The notes under the pieces were generated by a model. It ran no database searches. It worked only from the letters and a program-made list of their open reading frames with translations, and had not been told where the DNA came from. Positions 17,880 to 26,584 of a DNA stretch of 64,000 nucleotides are shown one piece after another; the stretch's first letter is position 1; every line of letters starts with the position of its first letter. The position numbers were made by a program, and so were the translations under genes. The DNA is from Croceicoccus gelatinilyticus (lineage in GTDB: Bacteria > Pseudomonadota > Alphaproteobacteria > Sphingomonadales > Sphingomonadaceae). The DNA is taken from positions 1 to 64,000 of the forward strand of contig NZ_JAHCBF010000008.1 in assembly GCF_018398395.1 (NCBI RefSeq), read 5' to 3'.

Positions 17880-18021
17880 TGTATTCGTCTCCGGGTGCGA
17901 CCAATTGGATCAGGAGGCCAAACCATACTTTGATGGCGGCTTGAACCCCTAATTGCTTCAACGCGATGATACTCGGCGTAAATTCGGCAGGGTTCGACCT
18001 GAAAACGAAACCATGCACATT

Positions 18022-19260
18022 TCACCGCCGCTTGAAGCGCCCCCGCATCCGGCTGACAACACCGCGAATGCCGGTCTTGGGTTCGTTCTGATAGGATCGG
18101 GTCCCGACTTCGTCGACCGACAGGTTCCCGATCAGGGTCTCGTGGCGAAGACGGGAATGGAGCAGTGGGGCAAGCGAGCGCTGCGGACGGGGGTGGTCGC
18201 GGTGCTGTTCGATCGCCCGCAACACTTCGTCGACCTTGCGTTCAAGATGAGGGGTCGGATCGAACAGGGCTTGCTCGGCCCATTCCCGGTTTACGACTGG
18301 CGGATTGTCGGGGTCGATCTCCTCGAACGATCGCATCAGGTCCGATCCGTAGAAGAACTGGATACCGGTATCGTCGTGCGCGCCGAAATCGCTGATCAGG
18401 GCCGTCGGCACGCCTGCGTGCACGGCTTCGAGAGCGACCGTCGAGGTCACCGTCAGGCACAGTGAGGCATCGGCCAGAAGGTCCTCGACCGGTTCGTGCG
18501 AGATCGAGAGGTTTGGCGGGCTGGCCCCGACAACCTGTCCTGCGGCCGCCAGCGTCGCTTCGATATGAACGCGCGCGCGGTGCAGGGTGAATTCATCGAT
18601 CCCGTGCCGCGGTTTGATGACCAGCTCATAATCCGGAAACCGCTGCGCCAGCTGCACTAGTTGTTCGGAAAGAAACAGGCGGTCGTTCCGTGATCGCGGG
18701 ATCACCGTCTGTTCGAAAAACACGATACGCTTGCGCGGCTCTTCGGACCGCTTGATCGGTGCGAGAAGCGAAGGCAGGCCGAAGACTGAAGCGTTGGACG
18801 CATCGGCCCCGAATGCGGCGCACATCCCCTCGTAACGCTGCAGGTCGTCCTGCGCGTTGAGCCACAGGAAGTCTGCGGGCGCACGGCTGGCAAAGCCGTC
18901 ATAGTGATAACGCAGCACCGCACCGGGGTAGATGCCAAGAACCAGCGGGCGGCTGGCATCCGTCATCTTTTCAAAACGCAGGAAGAAGCGGCGCCATGCC
19001 GAACCGTCGACCGCAAGGATCAACAGGTCATAACGCGACAGGACTTCGGGAACGCAAAGCGTGTCCAGTGTCTCGACCGACCCGTCGAACGGGACGTTGA
19101 GGCGGTTCAGCTGCGCCTTGGCAATCTGGTCGGCCCGCGTCTGCAGGAGGGCGAATTCGACCTTGGCACCCGCATCGGCAAAGGGACGGCCGACAAGGCA
19201 GGCTGATCGAATGAAGGAATCGAAACCTGCGACGAGCAGGATGCGCGCCGGCCGTTTCAT
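18022..19260 (-). CDS. Putative GT-B glycosyltransferase, DUF6716-like
   Basis: This encodes 412 residues. It starts ARILLVAGFDSFIRSACLVG, a Rossmann-like beginning with the Asp-Ser pair typical of DUF6716. Later come FFEQTVIPRSRNDR, VIKPRHG and LTVTSTVALEAVHAGVPTALISDFG, the donor-binding C-half of a GT-B fold (compare HP and SS/TS motifs of bacterial sialyl- and Kdo-transferases). It lies 40 bases downstream of neuA on the same strand, and a relative lies on the other side of neuB, so it may transfer a nonulosonic acid. The activity is inferred from context only. Confidence 0.6.
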   Translation of the reverse strand: MKRPARILLVAGFDSFIRSACLVGRPFADAGAKVEFALLQTRADQIAKAQLNRLNVPFDGSVETLDTLCVPEVLSRYDLLILAVDGSAWRRFFLRFEKMTDASRPLVLGIYPGAVLRYHYDGFASRAPADFLWLNAQDDLQRYEGMCAAFGADASNASVFGLPSLLAPIKRSEEPRKRIVFFEQTVIPRSRNDRLFLSEQLVQLAQRFPDYELVIKPRHGIDEFTLHRARVHIEATLAAAGQVVGASPPNLSISHEPVEDLLADASLCLTVTSTVALEAVHAGVPTALISDFGAHDDTGIQFFYGSDLMRSFEEIDPDNPPVVNREWAEQALFDPTPHLERKVDEVLRAIEQHRDHPRPQRSLAPLLHSRLRHETLIGNLSVDEVGTRSYQNEPKTGIRGVVSRMRGRFKRR

Positions 19261-19300
19261 GCAGACCTACCTTTCACCAACCAATCCCCGGGCCGGTCCC

Positions 19301-20467
19301 TTAGCGCGGCGTCGACGAAAGAAAAAGCTCTGCCATCGTGCGCAGGGCCCCGTTTCCCCCGTCCTGAGGGAGAACCATGTCGGCAACTGTCAACGCCGAA
19401 GGGTGGGAGTCGGCAGGGCAGAAGGCAAGCCGAGCAGCCTTCATGCAATCCACGTCATTGATGTCGTTACCGACAAAGGCGATTTCATCCCAGGTGAGGT
19501 CGTTCTGCGCCAGCCAGCCGGCCAGTACGTCCATTTTCTTCTCGACGCCGTGGATGACTTCCAGTTTCAGCTTTTCCGCACGCCTCGCCACGACCTGGTT
19601 GGTTTCTTTCGACAGAATCAGGATGCGAAAGCCGGCCTTGCGCAGAAGCTCTAACCCCATGCCGTCTCTGCGGCTGCACATGACTGCTTCGCGCCCGTCC
19701 TGATCGACGAGGACTTTGTCGTCGGTATGCACCCCGTCGAAATCGGTCACGATGGTCCGGATGCCGGAAAGGCCGGTTCGGGCCAGCAACCGGGCGTCCA
19801 TCTTGTGCGCCATCGCTTCGGCTACATGCCAATCCGATGGATCATCGATTTCAAGCGAGGGCGTTTCCAGCGCAACGGGAACCGCGCGGCCGCAAAAACG
19901 AACGCCTCGTTCGCGGAACGGCGCAACCTTCATGACGTAGATCGCACCGGTTTCACGGAACTGGGGCTCCATGTCCTGTCGGCGCTGGCGCGGTGCAGTT
20001 TCATCGTGATTGATGCCCGCGCCCGCCCCGTCGCCATCGATGCGCCACAGGAAACCGTGGTCTTCCTTGACCGAAAACGCGCAGTCGCCGCCCTCGGCCA
20101 GCGCTGCCGTCACGGCGTCGATGTCCTCGGCCGACGTAAACGGCGACGTGCATTGCAGGAACACAACAACATCAACCGGGGCACCATCGCGTTCGAGCAC
20201 ATCGATCGCATGGAGAAGCGCACTTTCCGAAGAAGCCTGATCGCCGGAGATCTCGGCGGGACGATCGACGACCCCCGCACCCCACAGGCGCGCGGTTTCG
20301 ACAATACGGGCGTCGTCGGTGGAGACGTACACCTCGTCCACCGACGATGCCGCGATCGCAGCCCGGATCGACCGGGCCACGAGCGGAATTCCGCCAAGCG
20401 GTTTGATGTTCTTGCCGGGGATGCCTTTCGAGCCGCCCCGCGCCGGAATAATCGCGACAGTTCGCAC
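19301..20467 (-). CDS. neuA: CMP-nonulosonate cytidylyltransferase fused to HAD phosphatase
   Basis: The product is 388 residues from GTG 20467 (AGGAGG upstream). Residues 1-230 are a NeuA-type nucleotidyltransferase with the CTP loop PARGGSKGIPGKNI, then STDDARI and LQCTSPF. Residues about 233-388 are a KdsC-like HAD phosphatase (TDFDGVHTDDK, SRRDGMGL, FVGNDINDVDCM). The first half activates a nine-carbon sialic-type acid as CMP-sugar; the second could remove a 9-phosphate beforehand, as in phosphorylated-intermediate routes. Vertebrate CMAS and some bacterial NeuA proteins have the same fusion. The gene follows neuB after 36 bases. Confidence 0.85.
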   Translation of the reverse strand: MRTVAIIPARGGSKGIPGKNIKPLGGIPLVARSIRAAIAASSVDEVYVSTDDARIVETARLWGAGVVDRPAEISGDQASSESALLHAIDVLERDGAPVDVVVFLQCTSPFTSAEDIDAVTAALAEGGDCAFSVKEDHGFLWRIDGDGAGAGINHDETAPRQRRQDMEPQFRETGAIYVMKVAPFRERGVRFCGRAVPVALETPSLEIDDPSDWHVAEAMAHKMDARLLARTGLSGIRTIVTDFDGVHTDDKVLVDQDGREAVMCSRRDGMGLELLRKAGFRILILSKETNQVVARRAEKLKLEVIHGVEKKMDVLAGWLAQNDLTWDEIAFVGNDINDVDCMKAARLAFCPADSHPSALTVADMVLPQDGGNGALRTMAELFLSSTPR

Positions 20468-20503
20468 TAGTTCGTCACCCTCCTGCCGGAGGGTGATCCC
20501 CCG

Positions 20504-21436
20504 TCATCGCGCCAGATTCACGACCTTGCCATCGTCGGCCGAAGCTTTCCACTTCAGCTTGTCGCGCTGGACCTGTTCGATCGGCAGCACGTCTTCCGAC
20601 TTGTACGTCAGCGTCTTGGCGATGTTGCGAACGTCGCGGCACAGGCGGCGCAGGCCGTCGGGTTCGAGGCTGGCGGCGTGGTCGGTGCCCTTCCAGGTCC
20701 GGTCGAGCGTGAAGTGGCGTTCGATGTAACCGAACTTGCCCTTGCCGTAACGCTCTTCACCGATGATGCCGGTGGTCATCGCGGCGACGTCGGCAGCGAT
20801 GCCAAGGTGGTGGCCCGAGAAGCCGATGTACTTCACCTTGTCGCCGAACTGTTCCTGCAGGCGATTGATTTCGAGCAGGCAGAGATCTTCGAACGGGACC
20901 GGGTAGCCCGAGGTGCAGGCATAGACCACGAGATCCTTGGAACGGCCCTGTTCGGCATAGAAGTCGATCAGTTCTGCAATCTCGTCGCGCGAGGTCATGC
21001 CGGTCGAAACGTGAATCTCGCCGCCATAGTTGTCGCACAGGTACCGCTGCAGGTCGTAGTGCTGGTTCGTTGCCGACGGGATCTTGATGAGCGTCGGGTT
21101 GAGCTCGGTAACCTCACGGGCCGAAGTCATGTCCCAGACCGAGGTCGAATACTCGATACCCAGTTCGTTGCATTCGTCGCGCAGTTCGCGGTGCTGGTCG
21201 AGCGTGAATTCGAGGAATTCGCGGTGGGCACCATAAGTGTCGCCATAGGCGTTGGCTGGCACAGGATGCGGCGTTGCATATTCGACGGGGCTGAGAAGCT
21301 CGCGGTTGCAGCGCTTCTGGAACTTCGCGACATGCGCGTTGCAGACCTTCGCCGCCACGCGGATGAGTTCCTTGGCGATCTCCATGTCGCCCTTATGATT
21401 GCAGCCGATCTCTGCAATGACCTTCACTTCGCTCAT
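20504..21436 (-). CDS. neuB: Nonulosonic acid synthase, NeuB family, without SAF domain
   Basis: This encodes 310 residues. It starts KVIAEIGCNHKGDMEIAKELI and has the PEP-condensing TIM barrel motifs AKFQKR, STSVWD, IKIPSATN, STGM and IGFSGHHLG, ending with GYIERHFTLDRTWKGTDHAASLEP. It would condense PEP with a six-carbon sugar to a nine-carbon keto acid. Neu5Ac synthases normally carry a further ~60-residue SAF (antifreeze-like) domain, and none is present here. The substrate could therefore differ from ManNAc (mannose-6-phosphate giving KDN-9-phosphate is one option). It probably shares an operon with neuA and the DUF6716-like gene. Confidence 0.85.
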   Translation of the reverse strand: MSEVKVIAEIGCNHKGDMEIAKELIRVAAKVCNAHVAKFQKRCNRELLSPVEYATPHPVPANAYGDTYGAHREFLEFTLDQHRELRDECNELGIEYSTSVWDMTSAREVTELNPTLIKIPSATNQHYDLQRYLCDNYGGEIHVSTGMTSRDEIAELIDFYAEQGRSKDLVVYACTSGYPVPFEDLCLLEINRLQEQFGDKVKYIGFSGHHLGIAADVAAMTTGIIGEERYGKGKFGYIERHFTLDRTWKGTDHAASLEPDGLRRLCRDVRNIAKTLTYKSEDVLPIEQVQRDKLKWKASADDGKVVNLAR

Positions 21437-21623
21437 AATTCGACCCGAATCCTTGTTTTCAGTCGCACGCCGCCGTGCGGGCGACGTGCATTGTAACGAG
21501 GCCCTGACGCGCCTTAATCAGCTCAGGTTCCTCTCTTATTTATATGGCTATTTTGCTAACCTAGCCCACAACATCTCAATTATGCCCGGGATTGCTGCTT
21601 TGCACAATCCCTGCAGCATTGTC

Positions 21624-23102
21624 CTATATGACTGCGAAATGACCCACAGACCTTAACCGGGGCAGGTATCGCCAAGGCAATCCGGTGGACCAAAGCCGCA
21701 GCTTGATGTTCCTGTTCTGGGGCCTGAGCGAGAGCGCGGCAGCAAGATTTCGCCGAGCGGCCACGTGTTTCCCGTCTGCGATCCAAGCCTCGGCCGCATA
21801 TCTGTGCGCCTTGGCAGATCGTGGGTTAAGCTCCGCCGCCTGTTCGAAAAGTCTTGCCGCCTCCGCGTAATCGGAAGCCGCCCAGGCAAGTTTCCCCTTC
21901 GACAAGGCGTGCTGGAATTCAGGTGACTCGCCGACGCGCTGGGCTGCCGATGCGATGTGGCGCGCGGCGTACAACGGTTTGCGGAAGGATTTGGCGTCCT
22001 GCGCCTTTCCGACCGCTGCGACCAGTGCGTCGCCACCGGACACTCCATGTCCGACGTCCCTGCTCCAACCGGCATTAGGCTGGGGCAGCACGAGCTGGTC
22101 GAGATCGCCTGCCTCGTCCAGTCGCCGCAGGAGTCCGCTGCCGTGAAAAATATGCGTGCCATGAGAATTGCGGATACCGAAATCTGCAACAACGAAGCTT
22201 GGCACGCCCCGTTCAAGCGCCTCGAATATCGCTGTCGAGGAAATCGTTGCGAAGATTCCCGCCCTTTCCAGAAGAGAGGGAAGCGGCTCGTAACTTATGG
22301 ACAGGTTCCCGGGTATTTCGATGCGCTCGAAAATCCGGGCGATATGTTCGCTGCCTTGATGGAACGTCTGTTCATCGGGCTGGACACGCGCCTTGATCAG
22401 GATTGTCCAGTCGGGATTGTCATTGGCCAGCCGCGCCAGTTCGATGACCAGCTGTTCGCGCTCCCCGGTCTTTGAAGGAACAATGACCTGCTCTGCAAAG
22501 ACGAACAGCCTGGGTCCGTGATCGGATCGCGCCTGCTGCGCCGGTGACTTGCCGAAGCCGGTGACGACCGCTTGTTGTTCCGGACCCTGCGCGAAGAACT
22601 TTTGCATCGCCGCCCGATCGCGTTCACCGTTGACGGTGATCACGTCGAAGCCGGCGCGCCAGGCAAGACCTTCTTCGAATTTCTCGAACACCAAGCCGTT
22701 GAAGCCGGTGAAGATCGTGGGCCGCCGCCCTTCAAAGGACTGACACGACATTTCGAAATCGTGGCGGAACTGGGCGAGGGCGGAGCCGGTCGTGTAGACA
22801 CCGATTGCATCGAGATCGGCGAAGGCCTCTCTCTGCGCCAGTTCGTCCAGCGTGAGTTGCACGATGTCGTACAGGCCGGCGAGCCTCTCGGCGACCGCCG
22901 ACGGGATCCGGTCAAGATCCGGCACGGCATATTGCACTTGCCAACCCGCGGCCTTCAGCGTCGCCGCGTGGCGCAGGGTGCCGAATATCTGGCTGTCGCT
23001 ATCGCCGAAAAACATCGCCCTGTGCGGGAGATGTCGCTCATCATCGCTTTGAGATGTGCCCAGATTGTGGTCATCCGATGCCATGGGGGATGGCCTAGCC
23101 AT
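21624..23102 (-). CDS. Putative DUF6716-like glycosyltransferase with C-terminal TPR
   Basis: This encodes 492 residues. An N-terminal FFGDSDSQIFGTLRHA segment begins a GT-B fold like that of the 18022-19260 protein. The C-half shows FVFAEQVIVPSKTGER, TILIKARVQPDE and FATISSTAIFEALERGVPSFVVADFG. Residues about 400-470 are a TPR-like pair (AWASSDYAEAARLFEQAAELNPRS). The pairing with neuB/neuA suggests it uses the CMP-nonulosonate made there, but donor and acceptor are unknown. The start at 23102 lacks a clear ribosome site; ATG 23084 is an alternative. Confidence 0.6.
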   Translation of the reverse strand: MARPSPMASDDHNLGTSQSDDERHLPHRAMFFGDSDSQIFGTLRHAATLKAAGWQVQYAVPDLDRIPSAVAERLAGLYDIVQLTLDELAQREAFADLDAIGVYTTGSALAQFRHDFEMSCQSFEGRRPTIFTGFNGLVFEKFEEGLAWRAGFDVITVNGERDRAAMQKFFAQGPEQQAVVTGFGKSPAQQARSDHGPRLFVFAEQVIVPSKTGEREQLVIELARLANDNPDWTILIKARVQPDEQTFHQGSEHIARIFERIEIPGNLSISYEPLPSLLERAGIFATISSTAIFEALERGVPSFVVADFGIRNSHGTHIFHGSGLLRRLDEAGDLDQLVLPQPNAGWSRDVGHGVSGGDALVAAVGKAQDAKSFRKPLYAARHIASAAQRVGESPEFQHALSKGKLAWAASDYAEAARLFEQAAELNPRSAKAHRYAAEAWIADGKHVAARRNLAAALSLRPQNRNIKLRLWSTGLPWRYLPRLRSVGHFAVI

Positions 23103-23217
23103 ATGGCTGCAAGAAGCAAGAGCTCAAAAATAATGGGGGGCGGGGGGTATCGCAAAGGGAATAAAAACAGTTAGATGGCTCCGCTGCAGCCGCGAATTGC
23201 CGGGGACGAACTAATAG

Positions 23218-24402
23218 ATGCGCATTGCGCTGGTGAACTCCCTCTTTCCCGAATTGGGGATCGGGGGTTCTGAGATATCGACCTTTTATCTTGCCCGGGG
23301 CCTAATCGGCCTGGGGCACGAAGTTCGCGTGCTCAGCCAGAATGTAGGTGAAGAATCGGTTCTGGAGGAATTCGAGGGTGTGCCGGTTTTCCGCCTTGGA
23401 TCGGCGCCGGGATACGAACCTAACGTGCTGGCAAGGCCGCGGCTGGAAATCGATGTCCTGCGCGGGCAGCAGGACAAGGTCGAGCATCTGTCAGACCGGA
23501 TGCGCCCTGCGATCGAGGATTTCGCCCCGGACATCATCAACACCGCGGTGGTCGGAAATCCGGCCGGCTTCTGGAAGCTGGCAAGCGATATGGGCATCCC
23601 GCTTGTCCATACGCTGCGATCCTATTCGTTGCTGTGCCACCGCCGGATGCTGCGCGGGATCGACCCGTGCACGCGGCAGTGCTTTGCCTGTGCGACCAAG
23701 TCGCGCCGCAGCGCCCGCAATCATTCCAATTTCGCGACCGGGGTCATCGCGATCAGCGATCACGTTCTCGACGTCCATTCACGTTCCGGCTGGTTCTCGA
23801 ACGTTACCCATCGCGCAGTTATCGCCAACAGCTACGAACCCACGCTGGAGAGCGTGCCGGACAAGTCCGGTGCTTATGATTTCGGTTATCTTGGACGCAT
23901 TCACGAAACCAAGGGTGTCGAAGAGTTGTTGCAGGCTTTCACTGCGCTTCGAAGTCGCGGGGGCAAGGGTAAGCGCCTTTTGATCGCCGGCGATGGCAAT
24001 CCCGACTATGTCGAGGACCTGAAGCAGCGGTTCGATCACCCGGACATCGAATTTGCCGGCTACATCGACCAGACCGAGTTCTTCGAAAAAGTGCGGATCT
24101 GCGTCGTTCCCTCGATCTGGTTCGAACCGTTTGGCCGCGTGTTCGCCGAATCGCTGCACCACGGCACACCGGTGCTCGGGTCGAGCAGGGGCGGCGGCGC
24201 GGAAATTCTGGACAACGACACAGGCTGGCTGTTCGACCCCGGCAACCCGGACGACTTCCTTGCATCGCTGGAGAAGGTGGCGGGGCTCTCGGACGACCGT
24301 TATAACGAGATGACCAGCGCCTGCCTTGCCAGTGCGTCATCCTATTCGGTCCCGGCAATCGCCCGGCAATATCAGGACTTCTATCAAGAGTGTCTCGCCT
24401 GA
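23218..24402 (+). CDS. Glycosyltransferase family 4
   Basis: This encodes 394 residues with a GT-B fold. The N-terminus MRIALVNSLFPELGIGGSEIS is a nucleotide-sugar GT4 start. The C-domain has FGYLGRIHETKGVEELLQAF, LLIAGDGNPDY, VVPSIWFEPFGRVFAESLHHGTPVLGS and GGGAEIL, including the E-x7-E type motif. A Cys cluster (HRRMLRGIDPCTRQCFACAT) near residues 142-160 could bind zinc, as in some GT4 members. It probably adds one sugar of the capsule repeat in the cytoplasm. It is divergent from the 21624-23102 gene and one base from the next gene. Confidence 0.85.
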   Translation: MRIALVNSLFPELGIGGSEISTFYLARGLIGLGHEVRVLSQNVGEESVLEEFEGVPVFRLGSAPGYEPNVLARPRLEIDVLRGQQDKVEHLSDRMRPAIEDFAPDIINTAVVGNPAGFWKLASDMGIPLVHTLRSYSLLCHRRMLRGIDPCTRQCFACATKSRRSARNHSNFATGVIAISDHVLDVHSRSGWFSNVTHRAVIANSYEPTLESVPDKSGAYDFGYLGRIHETKGVEELLQAFTALRSRGGKGKRLLIAGDGNPDYVEDLKQRFDHPDIEFAGYIDQTEFFEKVRICVVPSIWFEPFGRVFAESLHHGTPVLGSSRGGGAEILDNDTGWLFDPGNPDDFLASLEKVAGLSDDRYNEMTSACLASASSYSVPAIARQYQDFYQECLA

Positions 24403-24403
24403 C

Positions 24404-26512
24404 ATGAAGCTACTGGCAGTCGCGACATCCCCGCTGCAGATCCAGAACGTGCAACAGTACGTGCGTCAGCAGGGACTCGATTTCCGCGCATGCACGTTGG
24501 CGCATGTCGGCTCGGTTCGGGAAGAAGACAATCGCAGGGCGATCGCGCAGGCGGCCAAGACACCGTTTGAGCGGATTGCGGCGTTCGCTCCCTATCGCCA
24601 GTTGCCGCGCAAGTATTTCCCGACCGAACGGAACTGGGCCCTGGCAGAGAGGCGCAACCGCCAGGAATACATGGACAGGATCAACCGATTCTTCGGTGAT
24701 GTCGGGACGGATTACGACGTCGTTCTGCTTGGCGATTATCGCCCCATGTCGTTCCGGCAATTCCTGCAGCCACTGGCCGAAAAACGACCCGAAGTCGTGC
24801 TTGTCGATGACGGTGCGGTATCGCGTTATGTCATGAGCTACCGCGCCTCTGGCGCTGATGCCGACGAAGTGACGCGCGGGATTCTGCCCGATCTTGGCGA
24901 AGGCGATCCGTTCCTGCCGATGGAACCTGCGGCGCTGACCTATTTCACGATCTACGGCAACGGCACCGAGATCGCGCAGACCGATGCGGTCATTCACAAC
25001 CAGCATTTCGACAAGGTCGATGCCAGCCGGTTCAAGCCGGTCGAGGATGTCTGGGTCTGCGGCACCAACCATGTCGAGGCGAAGCTTGCCCGCATGGAAT
25101 ACTACCTCTCGCTTTGCGAGCGCATTCGCGAATGGTTTCCCGACAGGCGCATCGTCTATTTCCCGCACCGCCGCGAAGAGCCCGCGAAGCTGGAGCGTTT
25201 GCAGAACCGCCTTGGCTTTGTCGTCAATCGCAATGCCGACGGACTGGAACGCCACGTGCTCCGCCGCAAGGTCGTGCCGCACAAGGTTTTCGTGTTCGGG
25301 TCGACCGTGGCGGATACCCTCAGCCGCATTTATGGTGAGCGGTCGCCGGTTGTGCTGGTCATCCCCAAGGATCGGTATTTTACCGGTGCGACGCGTTTCA
25401 ATCACGTGACCAGCGTGATGGTCGACAACCTGCGGCGCAATTCGGGTGTGGTTGCCGTCTCGCAGGAACTGGCAGAACTTGAACCATGGGCCTCGTCGAA
25501 GGTGGTGAAGCGTGAAGGTTCGCTCCCGTCCGTCAAGGCGGCAACCGCGCCGCTTTACGATGATCTGCAAGGGCTAGTACCGGGCGAGGCTAACGACGGT
25601 TGGACGCGGCTTGTGGAAACGGGGGGCAAGAACGTTCACCGGGCTACGATCCTCAAGGCCCGCCGCGATCTATTCGGTGCGGCTTACTGCCATGTCTTCC
25701 GGCTGCGTGCGGAAGAGCGGTTTGCCTTCAAGCTTCGCCTTGCTCCCACCGGCGGTGGTGATTTCGTCGAAGTCTCGTTCGAGGCCGATACCCCCGGCTT
25801 CTATGGCGAGACCAATCAGGCGGGCGTTCTTTTCGCCGAAGTGCATGTCGACGAAAACCGCGATTCCACGATTACGGTGTTCTTCAAGCCAAAGACATGG
25901 CGCACCGTCGAACTGCAACTGTTCACTCTGTCAAAGCGTGGGACCGAATCTGCAAAGCACCAAGGCATGACGACGGCGGGCTTCGGCCTTGCCCCGTTCG
26001 TTCCGCAGGGGGGTGATGCAACGCCACTTTCGGTTGGTCGGGACCGGACGAGCATGCAGGTCGCGATCGGCAGGGACAGCACTTTCCTGACTCATGTCGC
26101 CGGCCCCGAGGGCGCTACGGTCGTTTGCATGCACACCGGATGTTTGAAGCCGCTACGCACTTCGCGGTTGAAGGCGCCATGGCTCGGCATCGATGAAGTC
26201 GGTCTGCTGAACTGTTCGATCAATTTCAACGGAGAGACAGCCCAGCCGTTGAGCGCGCGTGCGCCTAGCGACAAGATCGGCAAGGGGCTTTTGCGCATCC
26301 TTGCGCCGACTTCGCCGGTCCGCTTCGATACAAGCGCACTCGACCGCCGCGTTCTTGCCGCGACCCACGACAAGGTCCGGCTCGCGGGGGAAGGTCCTTT
26401 CGAGATTGCGAACGTCGACATGCGTTCGGGCCGCGACGGCGTGCAGGCCGCGTACGTCAATTCCGGAAAGCCGCCAAAGGGCGCGACCAGACCCTTCTAC
26501 ATGCTCTTTTGA
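24404..26512 (+). CDS. Sialyltransferase-like (polysialyltransferase-type) protein with C-terminal beta domain
   Basis: The product is 702 residues from ATG 24404, one base after the GT4 stop. It starts LLAVATSPLQIQNVQQYV, recalling the TPLQ start of GT52 and bacterial polysialyltransferases. It shows an Asp-Asp-Gly at 135-137 (VLVDDGAVSRYV), a PHR at 254-256 where those families have HP, and a Gly-Ser-Thr at about 299-301. These three elements in this order are the signature of GT38/GT52/GT80-type sialyltransferases. After about residue 400 a beta-rich region follows, perhaps a carbohydrate-binding sandwich. With neuA/neuB nearby it is the best candidate for building a nonulosonic acid chain. 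The HP-to-HR change and the family assignment need testing. Confidence 0.5.
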   Translation: MKLLAVATSPLQIQNVQQYVRQQGLDFRACTLAHVGSVREEDNRRAIAQAAKTPFERIAAFAPYRQLPRKYFPTERNWALAERRNRQEYMDRINRFFGDVGTDYDVVLLGDYRPMSFRQFLQPLAEKRPEVVLVDDGAVSRYVMSYRASGADADEVTRGILPDLGEGDPFLPMEPAALTYFTIYGNGTEIAQTDAVIHNQHFDKVDASRFKPVEDVWVCGTNHVEAKLARMEYYLSLCERIREWFPDRRIVYFPHRREEPAKLERLQNRLGFVVNRNADGLERHVLRRKVVPHKVFVFGSTVADTLSRIYGERSPVVLVIPKDRYFTGATRFNHVTSVMVDNLRRNSGVVAVSQELAELEPWASSKVVKREGSLPSVKAATAPLYDDLQGLVPGEANDGWTRLVETGGKNVHRATILKARRDLFGAAYCHVFRLRAEERFAFKLRLAPTGGGDFVEVSFEADTPGFYGETNQAGVLFAEVHVDENRDSTITVFFKPKTWRTVELQLFTLSKRGTESAKHQGMTTAGFGLAPFVPQGGDATPLSVGRDRTSMQVAIGRDSTFLTHVAGPEGATVVCMHTGCLKPLRTSRLKAPWLGIDEVGLLNCSINFNGETAQPLSARAPSDKIGKGLLRILAPTSPVRFDTSALDRRVLAATHDKVRLAGEGPFEIANVDMRSGRDGVQAAYVNSGKPPKGATRPFYMLF

Positions 26513-26584
26513 GAGAGCAAGACGCGATAAAGCGACAAGGTGCGACTACCAATTCGCTCCTTGCACCGCCCAGAGGATATACGC

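Noticed and set aside
17901-17908. CCAATTGG octamer upstream of the DUF2279 gene, like the core of the TetR operator
   Set aside because: Only the 8-bp core matches and the flanks differ from CAACCAATTGGTTG; chance is likely.
21590-21630. GGGATTG/CAATCCC inverted repeat between neuB and the DUF6716-TPR gene as a terminator
   Set aside because: Seven-base stem with a ten-base loop and no T run on either strand.
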